DNA of 34,232 bases from Acrocarpospora phusangensis. GTDB taxonomy: Bacteria; Actinomycetota; Actinomycetes; Streptosporangiales; Streptosporangiaceae. Shown piece by piece: positions 1 to 12,466 of this stretch (positions are counted from its first letter, which is position 1; each line of letters begins with the position of its first letter). The stretch spans positions 1-34,232 of the forward strand of contig NZ_BOOA01000085.1 of assembly GCF_016862995.1 (NCBI RefSeq), written 5' to 3'. The position numbers and the translations under genes were made by a program. The notes under the pieces are model-generated. The model did no database searches and was not told where the DNA came from. It saw only the letters and a list, made by a program, of their open reading frames with translations.

Positions 1-173
1 TACCACGGCAATCCCGAGGCCCTTGAAGTCCAGCAAGGACTGGACAACCGGGCCATCGTCGAAGTCCGCCGGAAGGCGGGTCAGGGGGTGAAGCCTGACC
101 CGGGGTTGGCGGAGCCAGCGATCGGAAGATTGCTGGGCGATTCGGGTTAGTTCGAGTAGAGGTGAAGGCCTGG
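1..173. other. left edge, no gene established
   Basis: Both strands are open across most of this stretch. On plus, a frame enters from the window edge and stops with TAG at 148-150, which would make it a gene tail converging on the LysM gene. On minus, a frame runs leftward from about 171 but has no ATG, GTG or TTG start before the very edge. Third-position GC is only moderately high in both frames and I recognise neither product. In related genomes nrdR often lies beyond the lexA/LysM pair, but no NrdR zinc-finger start is visible here. Confidence 0.3.
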
Positions 174-1145
174 TCAGCCGGCTTGGCCGGTGGGTAAGTA
201 GAGCTTGGTGCCGGGGCGGATCAAGGGGTCGGGAAGGCCGTTGAGGGTCATTATTTGGCGGACCATCGGGCCTGGGTCGTTGCCCTCGCTGATGGCTGTG
301 GCGATCTTCCAGAGGGTGTCGCCCTTTTGGACGGTGACCCAAGGGAGGCCGGCCCGGTCGGGGACACCGGTAGAGGCGGTGACGGCGGAGCGTGTGCCAT
401 ACCAGAGGAAGACGAGGGTGAGCAGCGAGACGAAAGCGATGAGGACGATACGGCCCCGGCGGGTGAGGCGCACGGGCGGGTTGGAACGGCCTCGCACGGG
501 CGGGCGGGAATGACGGACGTACACCGGTAAGCCACCGGGACGACCCTGGACAAAGGGGCCACCAGAACCCTGCACCAGAGACCTACCGGTACGGCCCTGC
601 CCGGGAACGCCGACAAGACGACCCTTCCCGGAGGAACCGACCAGACTCCCATGCGCGAGGAAACCGCTGGAGCGACCGTGCGCGAGGGAGCCACTGGAAG
701 CACCCGGCGTGGACCGGCCCCGTCCGAGCGACTCACTGGCGCGGCTCTGCGCAAAAGAGCCACCGTAACGACCGAGCGAGTCCCCGGTACGGCCCTGTGC
801 GAAAGAGCCACCGGAACGACCGAGCGAGTCGTCGGCGCGGCCTTGTGCGAAAGAGCCACTGGAACGACCGAGAGAGTCCCCGGCGCGGCCCTGTGCGAAA
901 GAGCTACCGGAACGTCCCCGCCCGGAGGAATCACGCGAACGGACTTGCGAGACGGCGGCAGGGTCCTGCGCGGAGGAGTCACCGGAATGAACCTGGGTGA
1001 GGGGATCACCCGGACGAGGTTGCGCGAGGCCACCGGTAGAGGGGGTCTGCCGGGATGAAGGGGAAAGCCGAGCTTGCAGGCGCGGGACGAGATTCAGGAC
1101 GTTCGGCACCTGATCGGTATGCACGGACGGATTCGTGGCTCGCAT
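174..1145 (-). CDS. LysM-domain membrane protein with repeat-rich N-terminus
   Basis: This is a 323-residue protein anchored in the membrane with a C-terminal peptidoglycan-binding LysM domain. About 225 N-terminal residues are low complexity (Gly, Ser, Arg), including four 16-residue repeats built on SFAQGRxxDSLGR. A single hydrophobic segment follows (about residues 230-247, [16 protein letters not shown]). LysM occupies about residues 269-319 ([13 protein letters not shown] ... GTKLYLP). The ATG at 1145 is chosen because GGAGGT lies 6 nt upstream; an upstream in-frame GTG at 1205 has no ribosome site. A short LysM protein divergent from lexA is a familiar actinobacterial arrangement, but those I recall lack the long repeat region. 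The cytoplasmic-repeat, extracellular-LysM topology is inferred. Its promoter region is shared with lexA, so SOS control is possible. Confidence 0.85.
   Translation of the reverse strand: MRATNPSVHTDQVPNVLNLVPRLQARLSPSSRQTPSTGGLAQPRPGDPLTQVHSGDSSAQDPAAVSQVRSRDSSGRGRSGSSFAQGRAGDSLGRSSGSFAQGRADDSLGRSGGSFAQGRTGDSLGRYGGSFAQSRASESLGRGRSTPGASSGSLAHGRSSGFLAHGSLVGSSGKGRLVGVPGQGRTGRSLVQGSGGPFVQGRPGGLPVYVRHSRPPVRGRSNPPVRLTRRGRIVLIAFVSLLTLVFLWYGTRSAVTASTGVPDRAGLPWVTVQKGDTLWKIATAISEGNDPGPMVRQIMTLNGLPDPLIRPGTKLYLPTGQAG
718..917 (-). repeat. four 48-bp coding repeats in the LysM gene
   Basis: Four imperfect in-frame copies of a 48-bp unit encode 16-residue repeats (G-S-F-A-Q-G-R-x-x-D-S-L-G-R plus two variable residues). 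Degenerate relatives of the unit continue on both sides. The period is an exact multiple of three, so gain or loss of a copy keeps the frame. Confidence 0.8.
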
Positions 1146-1265
1146 TGTTACCTCCAGCCACCGAGGAAGATCAAAACTTGGAAGAAAGATCGCCGAATCG
1201 AACACGATGTCGATCGAACTCCCGTACGATGTTGTACACCACGGGACCGACGTTTTCGAGGACTA

Positions 1266-1281
1266 TCGAACAATTGTTTGA
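1266..1281. promoter_or_regulatory. LexA operator (SOS box)
   Basis: TCGAACAATTGTTTGA is a palindrome with one imperfect position in each arm. It matches the actinobacterial/Gram-positive SOS box CGAAC-N4-GTTCG with a single change (GTTTG). It lies 67 bp before the lexA GTG and 120 bp before the LysM ATG, so it fits lexA autoregulation and could also govern the LysM gene. Confidence 0.85.
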
Positions 1282-1348
1282 TATTGATCTTGAATCGCGG
1301 TACCGTCGCTCTGAGCGACATTGGGAACACGGATTGGGAGGTGCCCGG

Positions 1349-2068
1349 GTGAACAACGACGGTCTGGTGAGCCAGCAGGACGAGAGCGTGAGCGACCTGG
1401 CGGTGCGCCGGCGCGACTCGCTCGGTCTCACCCCACGGCAGCGCAAGATCCTTGAGGTGATCCGCGATTCGGTCCAGCAGCGTGGTTACCCGCCGTCCAT
1501 GCGCGAGATCGGCGAGGCCGTCCAGCTGACCAGCACCTCCAGCGTGTCCCACCAGCTGACCGCCCTCCAGCGCAAGGGTTACCTGCGCCGTGACCCGCAT
1601 CGCCCGCGGGCCTTGGAAGTGCGCCTTCCCGGCGAGCCCGTGCTTTGGGTGGATCCGGATGCGGCCGAGGAGGACTCAGGCTTCAACCGGCCCACCGCCG
1701 CGTATGTGCCTTTGGTCGGCCGAATCGCCGCTGGTGGCCCGATCCTCGCCGAACAGAGCATTGAAGACGTGTTCGCCCTGCCCAAGCAACTGGTCGGCGA
1801 AGGCACCCTCTTCCTGCTCCAGGTCTCCGGCGACTCGATGATCGAGGCCGCCATCGCCGACGGCGACTGGGTCGTGGTCCGCCAGCAGCCGGTGGCCGAC
1901 AACGGCGACATCGTCGCCGCCATGATCGACGGCGAGGCCACCGTCAAGACCTTCAAGCGCAAGGACGGCCACGTCTGGCTGGTCCCCCACAACCCGAATT
2001 ACGAGCCCATCCCCGGCGACGAGGCCACCGTCCTCGGCAAGGTCACCGCCGTCCTCCGCAAACTCTGA
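1349..2068 (+). CDS. lexA: LexA repressor, SOS response
   Basis: LexA represses DNA-damage genes and cleaves itself when RecA filaments form. The 239-residue product has the N-terminal winged helix ([16 protein letters not shown], then REIGEAV and [10 protein letters not shown]) and the C-terminal S24-type peptidase domain. The Ala-Gly cleavage bond is A128-G129 (RIAAGGP). The catalytic Ser is S163 (GDSM) and the Lys is K200 (TVKTFK). The open frame extends upstream to 1055, but the GTG at 1349 is preceded by GGGAGG at proper spacing and gives the usual length. The upstream extension would also run across the operator. Expression is probably self-limited through the SOS box at 1266-1281. All key residues are intact. 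Confidence 0.97.
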   Translation: MNNDGLVSQQDESVSDLAVRRRDSLGLTPRQRKILEVIRDSVQQRGYPPSMREIGEAVQLTSTSSVSHQLTALQRKGYLRRDPHRPRALEVRLPGEPVLWVDPDAAEEDSGFNRPTAAYVPLVGRIAAGGPILAEQSIEDVFALPKQLVGEGTLFLLQVSGDSMIEAAIADGDWVVVRQQPVADNGDIVAAMIDGEATVKTFKRKDGHVWLVPHNPNYEPIPGDEATVLGKVTAVLRKL

Positions 2069-2409
2069 CGTTCGCGTGAGTGGCGGTCGCGTGAGCTGCG
2101 TCGCCGCGTCAAGGCGGGGTTGCGGTGCGCAGGGCTCGCAGTGAGTGGCGGTCTCGTGAGCTCCGCCGCCTTTACGTGATGGCACCGTCCTCAATCTCGC
2201 CGGGCATGTCGCCAGAAACCTCGACGCTTGAGTGCTGACGGAGGCCGGGTTGGTCGACGTCGCGGCGCGTCCACAGCGGCTGGGTGTCGACCCGAAGGGT
2301 GCTGGGCGAGGCATGCGCGGGCAGGCGGGCGAGGGTGAAACGTCCGTCAGCGTACGGAAACGGGGATGCCGGGTAATGATGTGACTTTTTGGGGGAAATA
2401 TTATGAGTT
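2069..2409. other. 341-bp intergenic region with gene-like minus frame
   Basis: This region separates lexA from the aminotransferase gene. It holds a 22-bp direct repeat (2076-2097 and 2141-2162, one mismatch). On minus, about 2172-2395 is an open frame with high third-position GC and a plausible amino-acid mix (containing FTLARLPAHASPSTLRVDTQ), ending in TAA at 2172-2174, but it has no start codon of its own within the gap. It may be a decayed gene tail. No clear terminator for lexA is visible. Confidence 0.5.
2076..2162. repeat. 22-bp direct repeat pair downstream of lexA
   Basis: The copies GTGAGTGGCGGTCGCGTGAG(CT) at 2076-2097 and GTGAGTGGCGGTCTCGTGAG(CT) at 2141-2162 differ at one base. 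Their start points are 65 bp apart. Each also contains two internal GTGAG words. Confidence 0.7.
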
Positions 2410-3531
2410 GTGATCGGGAAGCTGGATGAACTGACGTTGGCCGATGCGGCCGTCCGGGATGGGCTGAAGTGGACGCAGGTCCGGCCGGGGGTGATTCCGG
2501 CTTGGGTCGCCGACATGGACTTTCCGCCGCCGGAGGCCGTACGGGAGGCTGTCGCGCGGCGGGTGGACACCGACCTGGGGTACCCGAACTGGCTGGATGA
2601 CTCCGTCGGCCCGCTGGCGGAGGCGTTCGCGGAGCGCATGGAGACGCGATACGGGTTCCAGCCGGATCCGGGCCTGGTGCGCACGTTCTCGGAACTGAAC
2701 CAGATTCTCCAGATCGTGCTGCACCTGATGACCAAGCCCGGCGACGGCGTACTCGTCCACACCCCGACCTACAACGCGTTCCTGAACACGCTGCGCGCCA
2801 TGGACCGCCGTCCGGTTCCGATGGAGCTGACGCCAGACGGCGAGACGTGGCACTTCGAACTGCCCTCGGACATCGGAGCGACCAAGGTCCTGCTCCTGGT
2901 CAACCCTCACAACCCGACCGGCCACTGCTTCACCCGCGCCGAACTGTCCAGCCTGGCGGAATTCGCCGAACGACACGACATGATCGTGATCTCGGACGAG
3001 ATCCACGCCGACCTCGCGTTCAGTCCGGACGCGCACATCCCGTTCGGAACCCTGCTCCCAGACCGCACGATCACCCTCACCTCGGCCAGCAAGGCGTTCA
3101 ACATGGCCGGCGTACGCTGCGCGGTCGCCCACCTCGGCCACCCAGCGGTCAGAGCCGCCTTCGACGCACAGCCCCTCGATCTGTACGGCACCCCCAGCGT
3201 GCTCGGAGTGGACGCCACCATCGCCGCCTGGCGGCACGGCGACGCCTGGCTGGCCGAAGTCCTCGCGATCCTCGACCGCAACCGAAAACTGATCGCCGAA
3301 CGTATGCCCGCACACGTCCGCTACCAGCCCCCGGCGGCCACCTACCTGGCCTGGCTCGACTTCGGCATCCCCGACGCGGCCGACTACCTGGAAAGCGGGG
3401 CCGGGGTCCGACTGAACCCCGGCCCGCTCTTCGGCGCTCCAGATGGCTTCGCCCGCCTGAACTTCGGCACCTCCGGCCCGATCCTGGAAGAGATGCTCAC
3501 CAGAATCACCGCCGCACTGCCCACCCCGTAG
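2410..3531 (+). CDS. PatB/MalY-type PLP aminotransferase (C-S lyase)
   Basis: This 373-residue fold-type I PLP enzyme resembles the MalY/PatB group, which cleaves cystathionine or cysteine S-conjugates by beta-elimination. Visible marks are VIPAWVADMDFPPPEAV near the N-terminus (typical of the group), NPHNPTG in the cofactor site, SDEIHADL, and the Schiff-base lysine K228 in SASKAFNMAG. The length is slightly under the usual 380-395. The start is a GTG; an ATG at 2403 is out of frame and closes after eight codons. It stands alone on its strand and converges on the cellulase gene. True aminotransferase activity cannot be excluded. Confidence 0.88.
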   Translation: MIGKLDELTLADAAVRDGLKWTQVRPGVIPAWVADMDFPPPEAVREAVARRVDTDLGYPNWLDDSVGPLAEAFAERMETRYGFQPDPGLVRTFSELNQILQIVLHLMTKPGDGVLVHTPTYNAFLNTLRAMDRRPVPMELTPDGETWHFELPSDIGATKVLLLVNPHNPTGHCFTRAELSSLAEFAERHDMIVISDEIHADLAFSPDAHIPFGTLLPDRTITLTSASKAFNMAGVRCAVAHLGHPAVRAAFDAQPLDLYGTPSVLGVDATIAAWRHGDAWLAEVLAILDRNRKLIAERMPAHVRYQPPAATYLAWLDFGIPDAADYLESGAGVRLNPGPLFGAPDGFARLNFGTSGPILEEMLTRITAALPTP

Positions 3532-3547
3532 GTAACGACACAAAAGC

Positions 3548-3566
3548 CGAGAGCACCTGACTCTCG
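3548..3566. terminator. weak hairpin after the PatB-like gene
   Basis: CGAGAG (3548-3553) pairs with CTCTCG (3561-3566) around a 7-nt loop, 17 bp after the stop codon. There is no T-tract. It may contribute to termination on plus. Confidence 0.3.
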
Positions 3567-3698
3567 CACTTCGGGCGCGGATACACGTGCAGCAAGACCT
3601 CACCCCGCATCCCGCAAGAGGCGCACGGCGAGGACCATCAGGCAGCGGCACCCGCCCTTCCATCAGGACGAGAAGACGCGCGGCGGAAATCGGTCAAG

Positions 3699-3736
3699 GA
3701 GAGGCGAGGGCCGGAGGGCGTCCGGCCCCCGCTCTC
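3699..3736 (-). terminator. hairpin terminator after the cellulase gene
   Basis: An 8-bp perfect stem (GGGCCGGA 3708-3715 with TCCGGCCC 3721-3728) has a 5-nt loop and is extended by a lower arm (GAGAG with CTCTC). It begins 11 bp past the cellulase stop codon in the minus direction and is followed by a weakly T-containing stretch. GC-rich terminators without a U-run are common in actinobacteria. Confidence 0.6.
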
Positions 3737-3746
3737 TGGCGATGGG

Positions 3747-6371
<2,625 letters not shown>

Positions 6372-6487
6372 TCATACGATGTTCGACATGTGTGGCTCGC
6401 CGCAATTTTGAGCGTCGCGCGACACCACGGTCAATGTCGGTGAACGTCCCGGTGCGGCGGGCGGACCCCCCGCACCGGGACGGCGCC

Positions 6488-8944
<2,457 letters not shown>

Positions 8945-8974
8945 GGTCCACTCCTGATTTATCGACACCTGCCC

Positions 8975-9007
8975 ATAAAGAAACCCCCCGGCATACAGCA
9001 CGAGGGG
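8975..9007 (-). terminator. intrinsic terminator (attenuator) in the leuS leader
   Basis: In the minus-strand RNA, CCCCUCG (9007-9001) pairs with CGGGGGG (8990-8984) as seven base pairs including one U-G, with a 10-nt loop. UUUCUUUAU (8983-8975) follows directly. A hairpin with a U-tract is rare in this GC-rich window. It sits before the leuS ribosome site and not after a gene, which is the hallmark of an attenuator. Confidence 0.8.
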
Positions 9008-9010
9008 CAG

Positions 9011-9046
9011 CCGCATCGAGGCTTGAGATCAGCTCACTCGATGCGG
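9011..9046 (-). promoter_or_regulatory. leader hairpin 1:2 of the leuS attenuator
   Basis: CCGCATCGAG (minus, 9046-9037) and CTCGATGCGG (9020-9011) form a perfect 10-bp stem. The 5' arm lies within leader-peptide codons 11-14, directly after the Leu codons. The leader stop codon (9031-9029) lies in the loop. The arrangement matches segments 1 and 2 of classical ribosome-mediated attenuators. Confidence 0.75.
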
Positions 9047-9076
9047 CCCGGTAAGGAGCAGGGTCTCCGCACGCAT
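9029..9076 (-). CDS. leuS leader peptide (three consecutive Leu codons)
   Basis: A 15-codon frame, MRAETLLLTGPHRVS, begins with ATG at 9076 and stops with TGA at 9031-9029. Codons 6-8 are CTG CTC CTT, three consecutive leucines, immediately before leuS. The ATG lies exactly 6 nt after a TAGGCT -10 box, so the transcript probably starts at the ATG and is leaderless. Shortage of charged tRNA-Leu would stall a ribosome over the 5' arm of the following hairpin. The codons, stop position, hairpin and terminator are seen in the sequence; the regulatory role is inferred from known leader-peptide attenuators. Confidence 0.75.
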   Translation of the reverse strand: MRAETLLLTGPHRVS

Positions 9077-9082
9077 AGTTCA

Positions 9083-9088
9083 AGCCTA
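9083..9088 (-). promoter_or_regulatory. -10 box for the leuS leader
   Basis: TAGGCT on minus is a good actinobacterial -10 element, 6 nt before the leader-peptide ATG at 9076. No convincing TTGACA-like -35 is seen at 17-18 bp. Confidence 0.55.
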
Positions 9089-9205
9089 GCGCAGTCGGCA
9101 ACCTGATAGCCGATGTTATTGAGGGAGAGGCGATCTTACACGCGGAGTCAACTGCCGATATGCGATGGTGATAGATCCGTTGTGACCGCTGGTGTCCCGT
9201 TCCTC

Positions 9206-9211
9206 TACCCT
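9206..9211 (+). promoter_or_regulatory. -10 box of a leaderless gene
   Basis: TACCCT, a TANNNT box, ends 6 nt before the GTG at 9218. No Shine-Dalgarno precedes that GTG. The spacing is the usual one for leaderless actinobacterial transcripts. Confidence 0.45.
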
Positions 9212-9217
9212 CGTCTC

Positions 9218-11119
9218 GTGGCGTACTCAGGCGAGCCGGGATCGGGCCCGGAATTCCGGCAGACGGACCTTCCGATGCAGGATCCGCCGACCGACCCCAC
9301 GGGTGAGCAGTTCCGGGGGGCTTTCTCGGGTTTCGCTGCGGTGCCCCCCGGGTCGCATGAGATCATGCCAGGCGCCCCCAATTCGGGCATGATCTCGGGA
9401 GGTCCCATGCCCTCGGAGCAGAACGAGTCGCAGCGAGCCGCTGCTCGTGGCGGCTGGCCGGAAATGCCTCCGGCCTGGCCCGAGGTGCCACCGGCCGCCG
9501 GACCGCCTGGCGGCCGTCCGCCGCACGAGCCGCCTCCTTCCGATCCGTACGGCCAGCGGCCGTACCGCACGGGGGAACATCCGGTCCTCCCGCCGCCGAT
9601 CAACGAGTACGACCAGCAGCCCCGGCCCGGCCGCGGCGGCACCGATCCCTTCGGACGCCCGCTCTACCGGGAGCCGCAGCCGGACCCGCGCGAAGCCCCG
9701 CAGTTCCGGGAGCCCCCGCCGTGGGAGTCCCAGCCGCGTGAACCGCAGTTCCGCGACCAGCAGTTCCCCCAGCAACAACCCCCGCAGCCGCACCAGCAGC
9801 CGCATCAGCAGCCACATCAGCAGCCGCATCAGCAGCCACTGCGCGAACAGCCGCGCGACGCCTGGTCGCGCGACCCGGAACCCCCGCCCCACGAACCCTT
9901 CTCGACCGGACCTTTCGGCGTGCCCTCCTTCGATCAGTACGACCAGAACCAGCACCAGAACCAGCACCAGAACCAGCAGGGCCAGCCCCGTCAGGGCAAC
10001 CGCCCCCCGGAGCCCCAGCAGCCCGGCCCCCGCGACCCGCAGCAGTTCGGCGCGATGAGCCCGCAGCAGTTCGGCACCGGCGAGACCCCCCTCTACCGCG
10101 CGGACGCCCCCACCGCGACGCCGCCCGCCCCCGCCGCCGGGCCGTCCAACTTCGCGGGCCCGCAGACCGGCGAGCACGGCGTCCCCCAGTTCCCGATGGC
10201 CGGCCAGCGCCCGCAGCAGCCACCCCAGCAGCAGCCGGCGCAGCATCCGCAGGGCGACGATCCGTACAAGCCGTTCGTGACGGCGGGACAGATCAGCGGG
10301 CCGAAGACGCCGCCCGCGCACCGCCAGCAGGAGCTCTGGAACACCGTCTTCGGCGAGAACTACCAGGCCATCGAGGAGTACGAGGACGAGGAGCGCGGCC
10401 GTCCGATCTGGCTGTTCGCGCTCGCCGGTTCGGTGCTGATCGCGCTGATCGGGGCCCTGCTGTGGGCGTTCCTGGCCGGTCCGCTGGCCGGGGACGGCGC
10501 CGCCTCCCCCGCCGAGACCCCGGCGGCCAAGCCGTCCCCGTCCAAGAACGCCCAGCCGGCGGCGCAGCCCGGCGTGCTGGACTACGAGGGCACGCCGTCC
10601 CCCGTGCAGGGCCGGATCACCGATCAGGAGGCGAACGTCTCGCTGGCGCAGCTCGGCGGCCAGTGGAAGACCGACCTGGACCACCAGAAGAACCTGTCCA
10701 CCTGGGGTTTCGTGACCCGGCAGTTCGTCAGCGCGGGCATGACCACCAAGGGCAAGCCGCAGTTCGCCCAGGTCATGTCGGGCCCGCTCGCCCAGGACCT
10801 GGCGTCCAAGTACACGACCGCCGACGACCTGCGCCCGGTGCTGAGCGCCGTGGTGTACAAGGCCAGGCAGAGCATGTTCCCCAAGGGCAACAAGGCGACC
10901 AGGGTCGGCGGGCAGAAGCTGCGCGGCGGCGTCGGCCAGCTCGCCGCCTACGAGGTGAGCGACGACGGCGGGAAGACCCTCGTGGTGGTGGCCGCGGTGA
11001 ACACCGGCGCGCCGCTGCCGTCGATCGTCTACATGCAGGTGCCCGACATCAAGGACGACCTGCTCCCCGACGTGGGCACCGTGTTCAAGTCCATCAAGGT
11101 GGCCAAGCCCGCCGGCTAG
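9218..11119 (+). CDS. Pro/Gln-rich single-pass membrane protein
   Basis: Function unknown. The 633-residue product has about 400 N-terminal residues rich in Pro, Gln, Arg and Glu, with coding repeats (PHQQ x4; NQHQ x3). One transmembrane helix follows (PIWLFALAGSVLIALIGALL), then a Ser/Pro/Ala linker and an exported C-terminal domain of about 190 residues (from GVLDYEGTPSPVQGRITDQE to the end) without a motif I recognise. The C-terminal part has normal codon bias and looks conserved. GTG 9218 is preferred because upstream codons (TTA TTG AGG) are atypical and a -10 box sits at leaderless spacing; the frame remains open to an ATG at 9113. It diverges from leuS and converges on the P450 operon. 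Confidence 0.8.
   Translation: MAYSGEPGSGPEFRQTDLPMQDPPTDPTGEQFRGAFSGFAAVPPGSHEIMPGAPNSGMISGGPMPSEQNESQRAAARGGWPEMPPAWPEVPPAAGPPGGRPPHEPPPSDPYGQRPYRTGEHPVLPPPINEYDQQPRPGRGGTDPFGRPLYREPQPDPREAPQFREPPPWESQPREPQFRDQQFPQQQPPQPHQQPHQQPHQQPHQQPLREQPRDAWSRDPEPPPHEPFSTGPFGVPSFDQYDQNQHQNQHQNQQGQPRQGNRPPEPQQPGPRDPQQFGAMSPQQFGTGETPLYRADAPTATPPAPAAGPSNFAGPQTGEHGVPQFPMAGQRPQQPPQQQPAQHPQGDDPYKPFVTAGQISGPKTPPAHRQQELWNTVFGENYQAIEEYEDEERGRPIWLFALAGSVLIALIGALLWAFLAGPLAGDGAASPAETPAAKPSPSKNAQPAAQPGVLDYEGTPSPVQGRITDQEANVSLAQLGGQWKTDLDHQKNLSTWGFVTRQFVSAGMTTKGKPQFAQVMSGPLAQDLASKYTTADDLRPVLSAVVYKARQSMFPKGNKATRVGGQKLRGGVGQLAAYEVSDDGGKTLVVVAAVNTGAPLPSIVYMQVPDIKDDLLPDVGTVFKSIKVAKPAG
9784..9840 (+). repeat. 12-bp tandem repeats encoding PHQQ
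   Basis: About four and a half copies of a 12-bp unit (CAGCAGCCGCAT-like) encode PHQQ repeats. A second set (CAGAACCAGCAC, about three copies, 9943-9979) encodes NQHQ. Both are in-frame length-variable candidates in the cytoplasmic region. Confidence 0.8.
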
Positions 11120-11123
11120 CCCT

Positions 11124-11145
11124 GACCTGCTAGAACGTGCAGGTC
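11124..11145. terminator. hairpin shared by two converging genes
   Basis: GACCTGC (11124-11130) and GCAGGTC (11139-11145) form a perfect 7-bp stem with an 8-nt loop. The two genes end only 10 bp apart, and the hairpin overlaps the P450 stop codon. It may serve as a bidirectional terminator; there is no T-tract. Confidence 0.4.
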
Positions 11146-12401
11146 ATGTGCTTGGTGCCGTTGATGAAGCTGGAGAAGAGCCGTTCCGGCGAGCCGCCCT
11201 CGATCTGGGGGATCCGCCGGAGCAGCTCCCGGAACATGACGGTGATCTCCCGCCGGGCCAGGTGAGCGCCCAGGCAGAAGTGCGGCCCAGGACCGCCGAA
11301 GCCGACGTGCGGGTTCGGGCTGCGCCCGATGTCGAACCGGTACGGCTCCGCGAACACCCGGTCGTCCCGGTTGGCCGACCAGTAGTACATGACGACCTTC
11401 TCGCCCTCGCGGTACAGGTTGCCGTTCATCTCGTAGTCGCGGGTGACCTTGCGCCGCATGTAGTTGACGGGCGCCGCCAGCCGGACGATCTCCTCGACGG
11501 CGCCGGCGGCCCGGCCGTCCAGGTCCTCCAGCCAGAGGGCCTTCTGGTCGGGGTTGACGGTGAGCAGGCGCAGGCCGTACGAGATGGCGTTTCTGGTGGT
11601 CTCGTTGCCGGCGACGACGAGCAGGATGAAGAAGGAGCCGAGTTCCTGGGCGGTCAGCTGCTCGCCGTCGATGTTGGCGTTGACCAGGGACGAGGTGAGG
11701 TCGTCGGTGGGTTTGCCGAGGCGGTGCGCGGCCAGGTCCTGGACCAGTTGCTGGAGTTCCATGCCGGCGGTGAGCAGGGAGGTGGCGATGGCCTCGGGGT
11801 CGCTGACGTACTCGGGGTCGGAGGCGCCGAGGATCATGTTCGAGCGGTCGAAGACGAACTGGTAGTCGCTCTCCGGGATGCCCATCATGTCGCAGATGAT
11901 CTTCAGCGGGAGCCGGGCGGCCACCTCGGTGACGAAGTCGCAGCCGGAGCCCGTGGCGATCAGGTCGGTGACGATCTGCACGGCGGCCGACTCCACGTCG
12001 GCCTCGAACTGCTTGATCATCTTGGGGGTGAAGGCGCGGGAGACGATGCGCCGGAGCCGGGCGTGCCGGGGGTCGTCCATGCTGATCATGGAGCCGAAGT
12101 ACTCGATGAACTCGGCCGGCATGTCGACGATGTTGGTGGCGCCACCCGCGCCGGAGCAGAAGATCTCCGGGTTGCGGCTGGCCTCCAGGATGTCCGCGTG
12201 CCGGACCAGGGCGTGGTAGCCGACCCCTGGCGCGGCGAAGGAGACCTCCGGTTCCGCGTAGAAGGCGGGCTTGTCCAGGTCGCGGAGGAGCTGGAAGGCG
12301 TGCTCCCGCTCGTCCATGGGACGGGCCCAGAAGTCCCAGTCGGACAGGTCGAAGTCGGCTGCCGACCTGATCGGGGCGCGCTCCACCGGGGACGTCGTCA
12401 T
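11130..12401 (-). CDS. cytochrome P450, CYP124-like (distal)
   Basis: This 423-residue soluble bacterial P450 oxidises a substrate with electrons from a ferredoxin system not encoded here. Visible are the I-helix VVAGNETTRNA, the K-helix ExxR (EIVR), and the heme loop FGGPGPHFCLGAHLARRE with ligand C376. The segment SMISMDDPRHARLRRIVSRA, the CDMMGIP motif and the C-terminal FINGTKH recall mycobacterial CYP124, which omega-hydroxylates methyl-branched lipids and sterol side chains. It is third in the minus-strand set, 65 bp after the second P450. ATG 12401 has GGAAGG upstream. A GAAT-N3-GTTCTA site lies just ahead of it and might give separate regulation. Substrate is unknown. Confidence 0.93.
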   Translation of the reverse strand: MTTSPVERAPIRSAADFDLSDWDFWARPMDEREHAFQLLRDLDKPAFYAEPEVSFAAPGVGYHALVRHADILEASRNPEIFCSGAGGATNIVDMPAEFIEYFGSMISMDDPRHARLRRIVSRAFTPKMIKQFEADVESAAVQIVTDLIATGSGCDFVTEVAARLPLKIICDMMGIPESDYQFVFDRSNMILGASDPEYVSDPEAIATSLLTAGMELQQLVQDLAAHRLGKPTDDLTSSLVNANIDGEQLTAQELGSFFILLVVAGNETTRNAISYGLRLLTVNPDQKALWLEDLDGRAAGAVEEIVRLAAPVNYMRRKVTRDYEMNGNLYREGEKVVMYYWSANRDDRVFAEPYRFDIGRSPNPHVGFGGPGPHFCLGAHLARREITVMFRELLRRIPQIEGGSPERLFSSFINGTKHMTCTF

Positions 12402-12414
12402 GCGGCCACCTTCC

Positions 12415-12428
12415 AGAATGACGTTCTA
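12415..12428. promoter_or_regulatory. GAAT-N3-GTTCTA inverted-repeat motif (copy 1)
   Basis: AGAATGACGTTCTA has AGAA/TTCT arms and sits 13 bp before the distal P450 ATG. The same GAAT-N3-GTTCTA pattern occurs before the racemase gene at 25101-25113. It resembles a TetR-family site, near the KstR type (TAGAAC-N2-GTTCTA) but with one extra central base. Confidence 0.4.
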
Positions 12429-12466
12429 ATCCATCCTGCCACAGGCGCCCGAGGCGCGGGAGTGGA

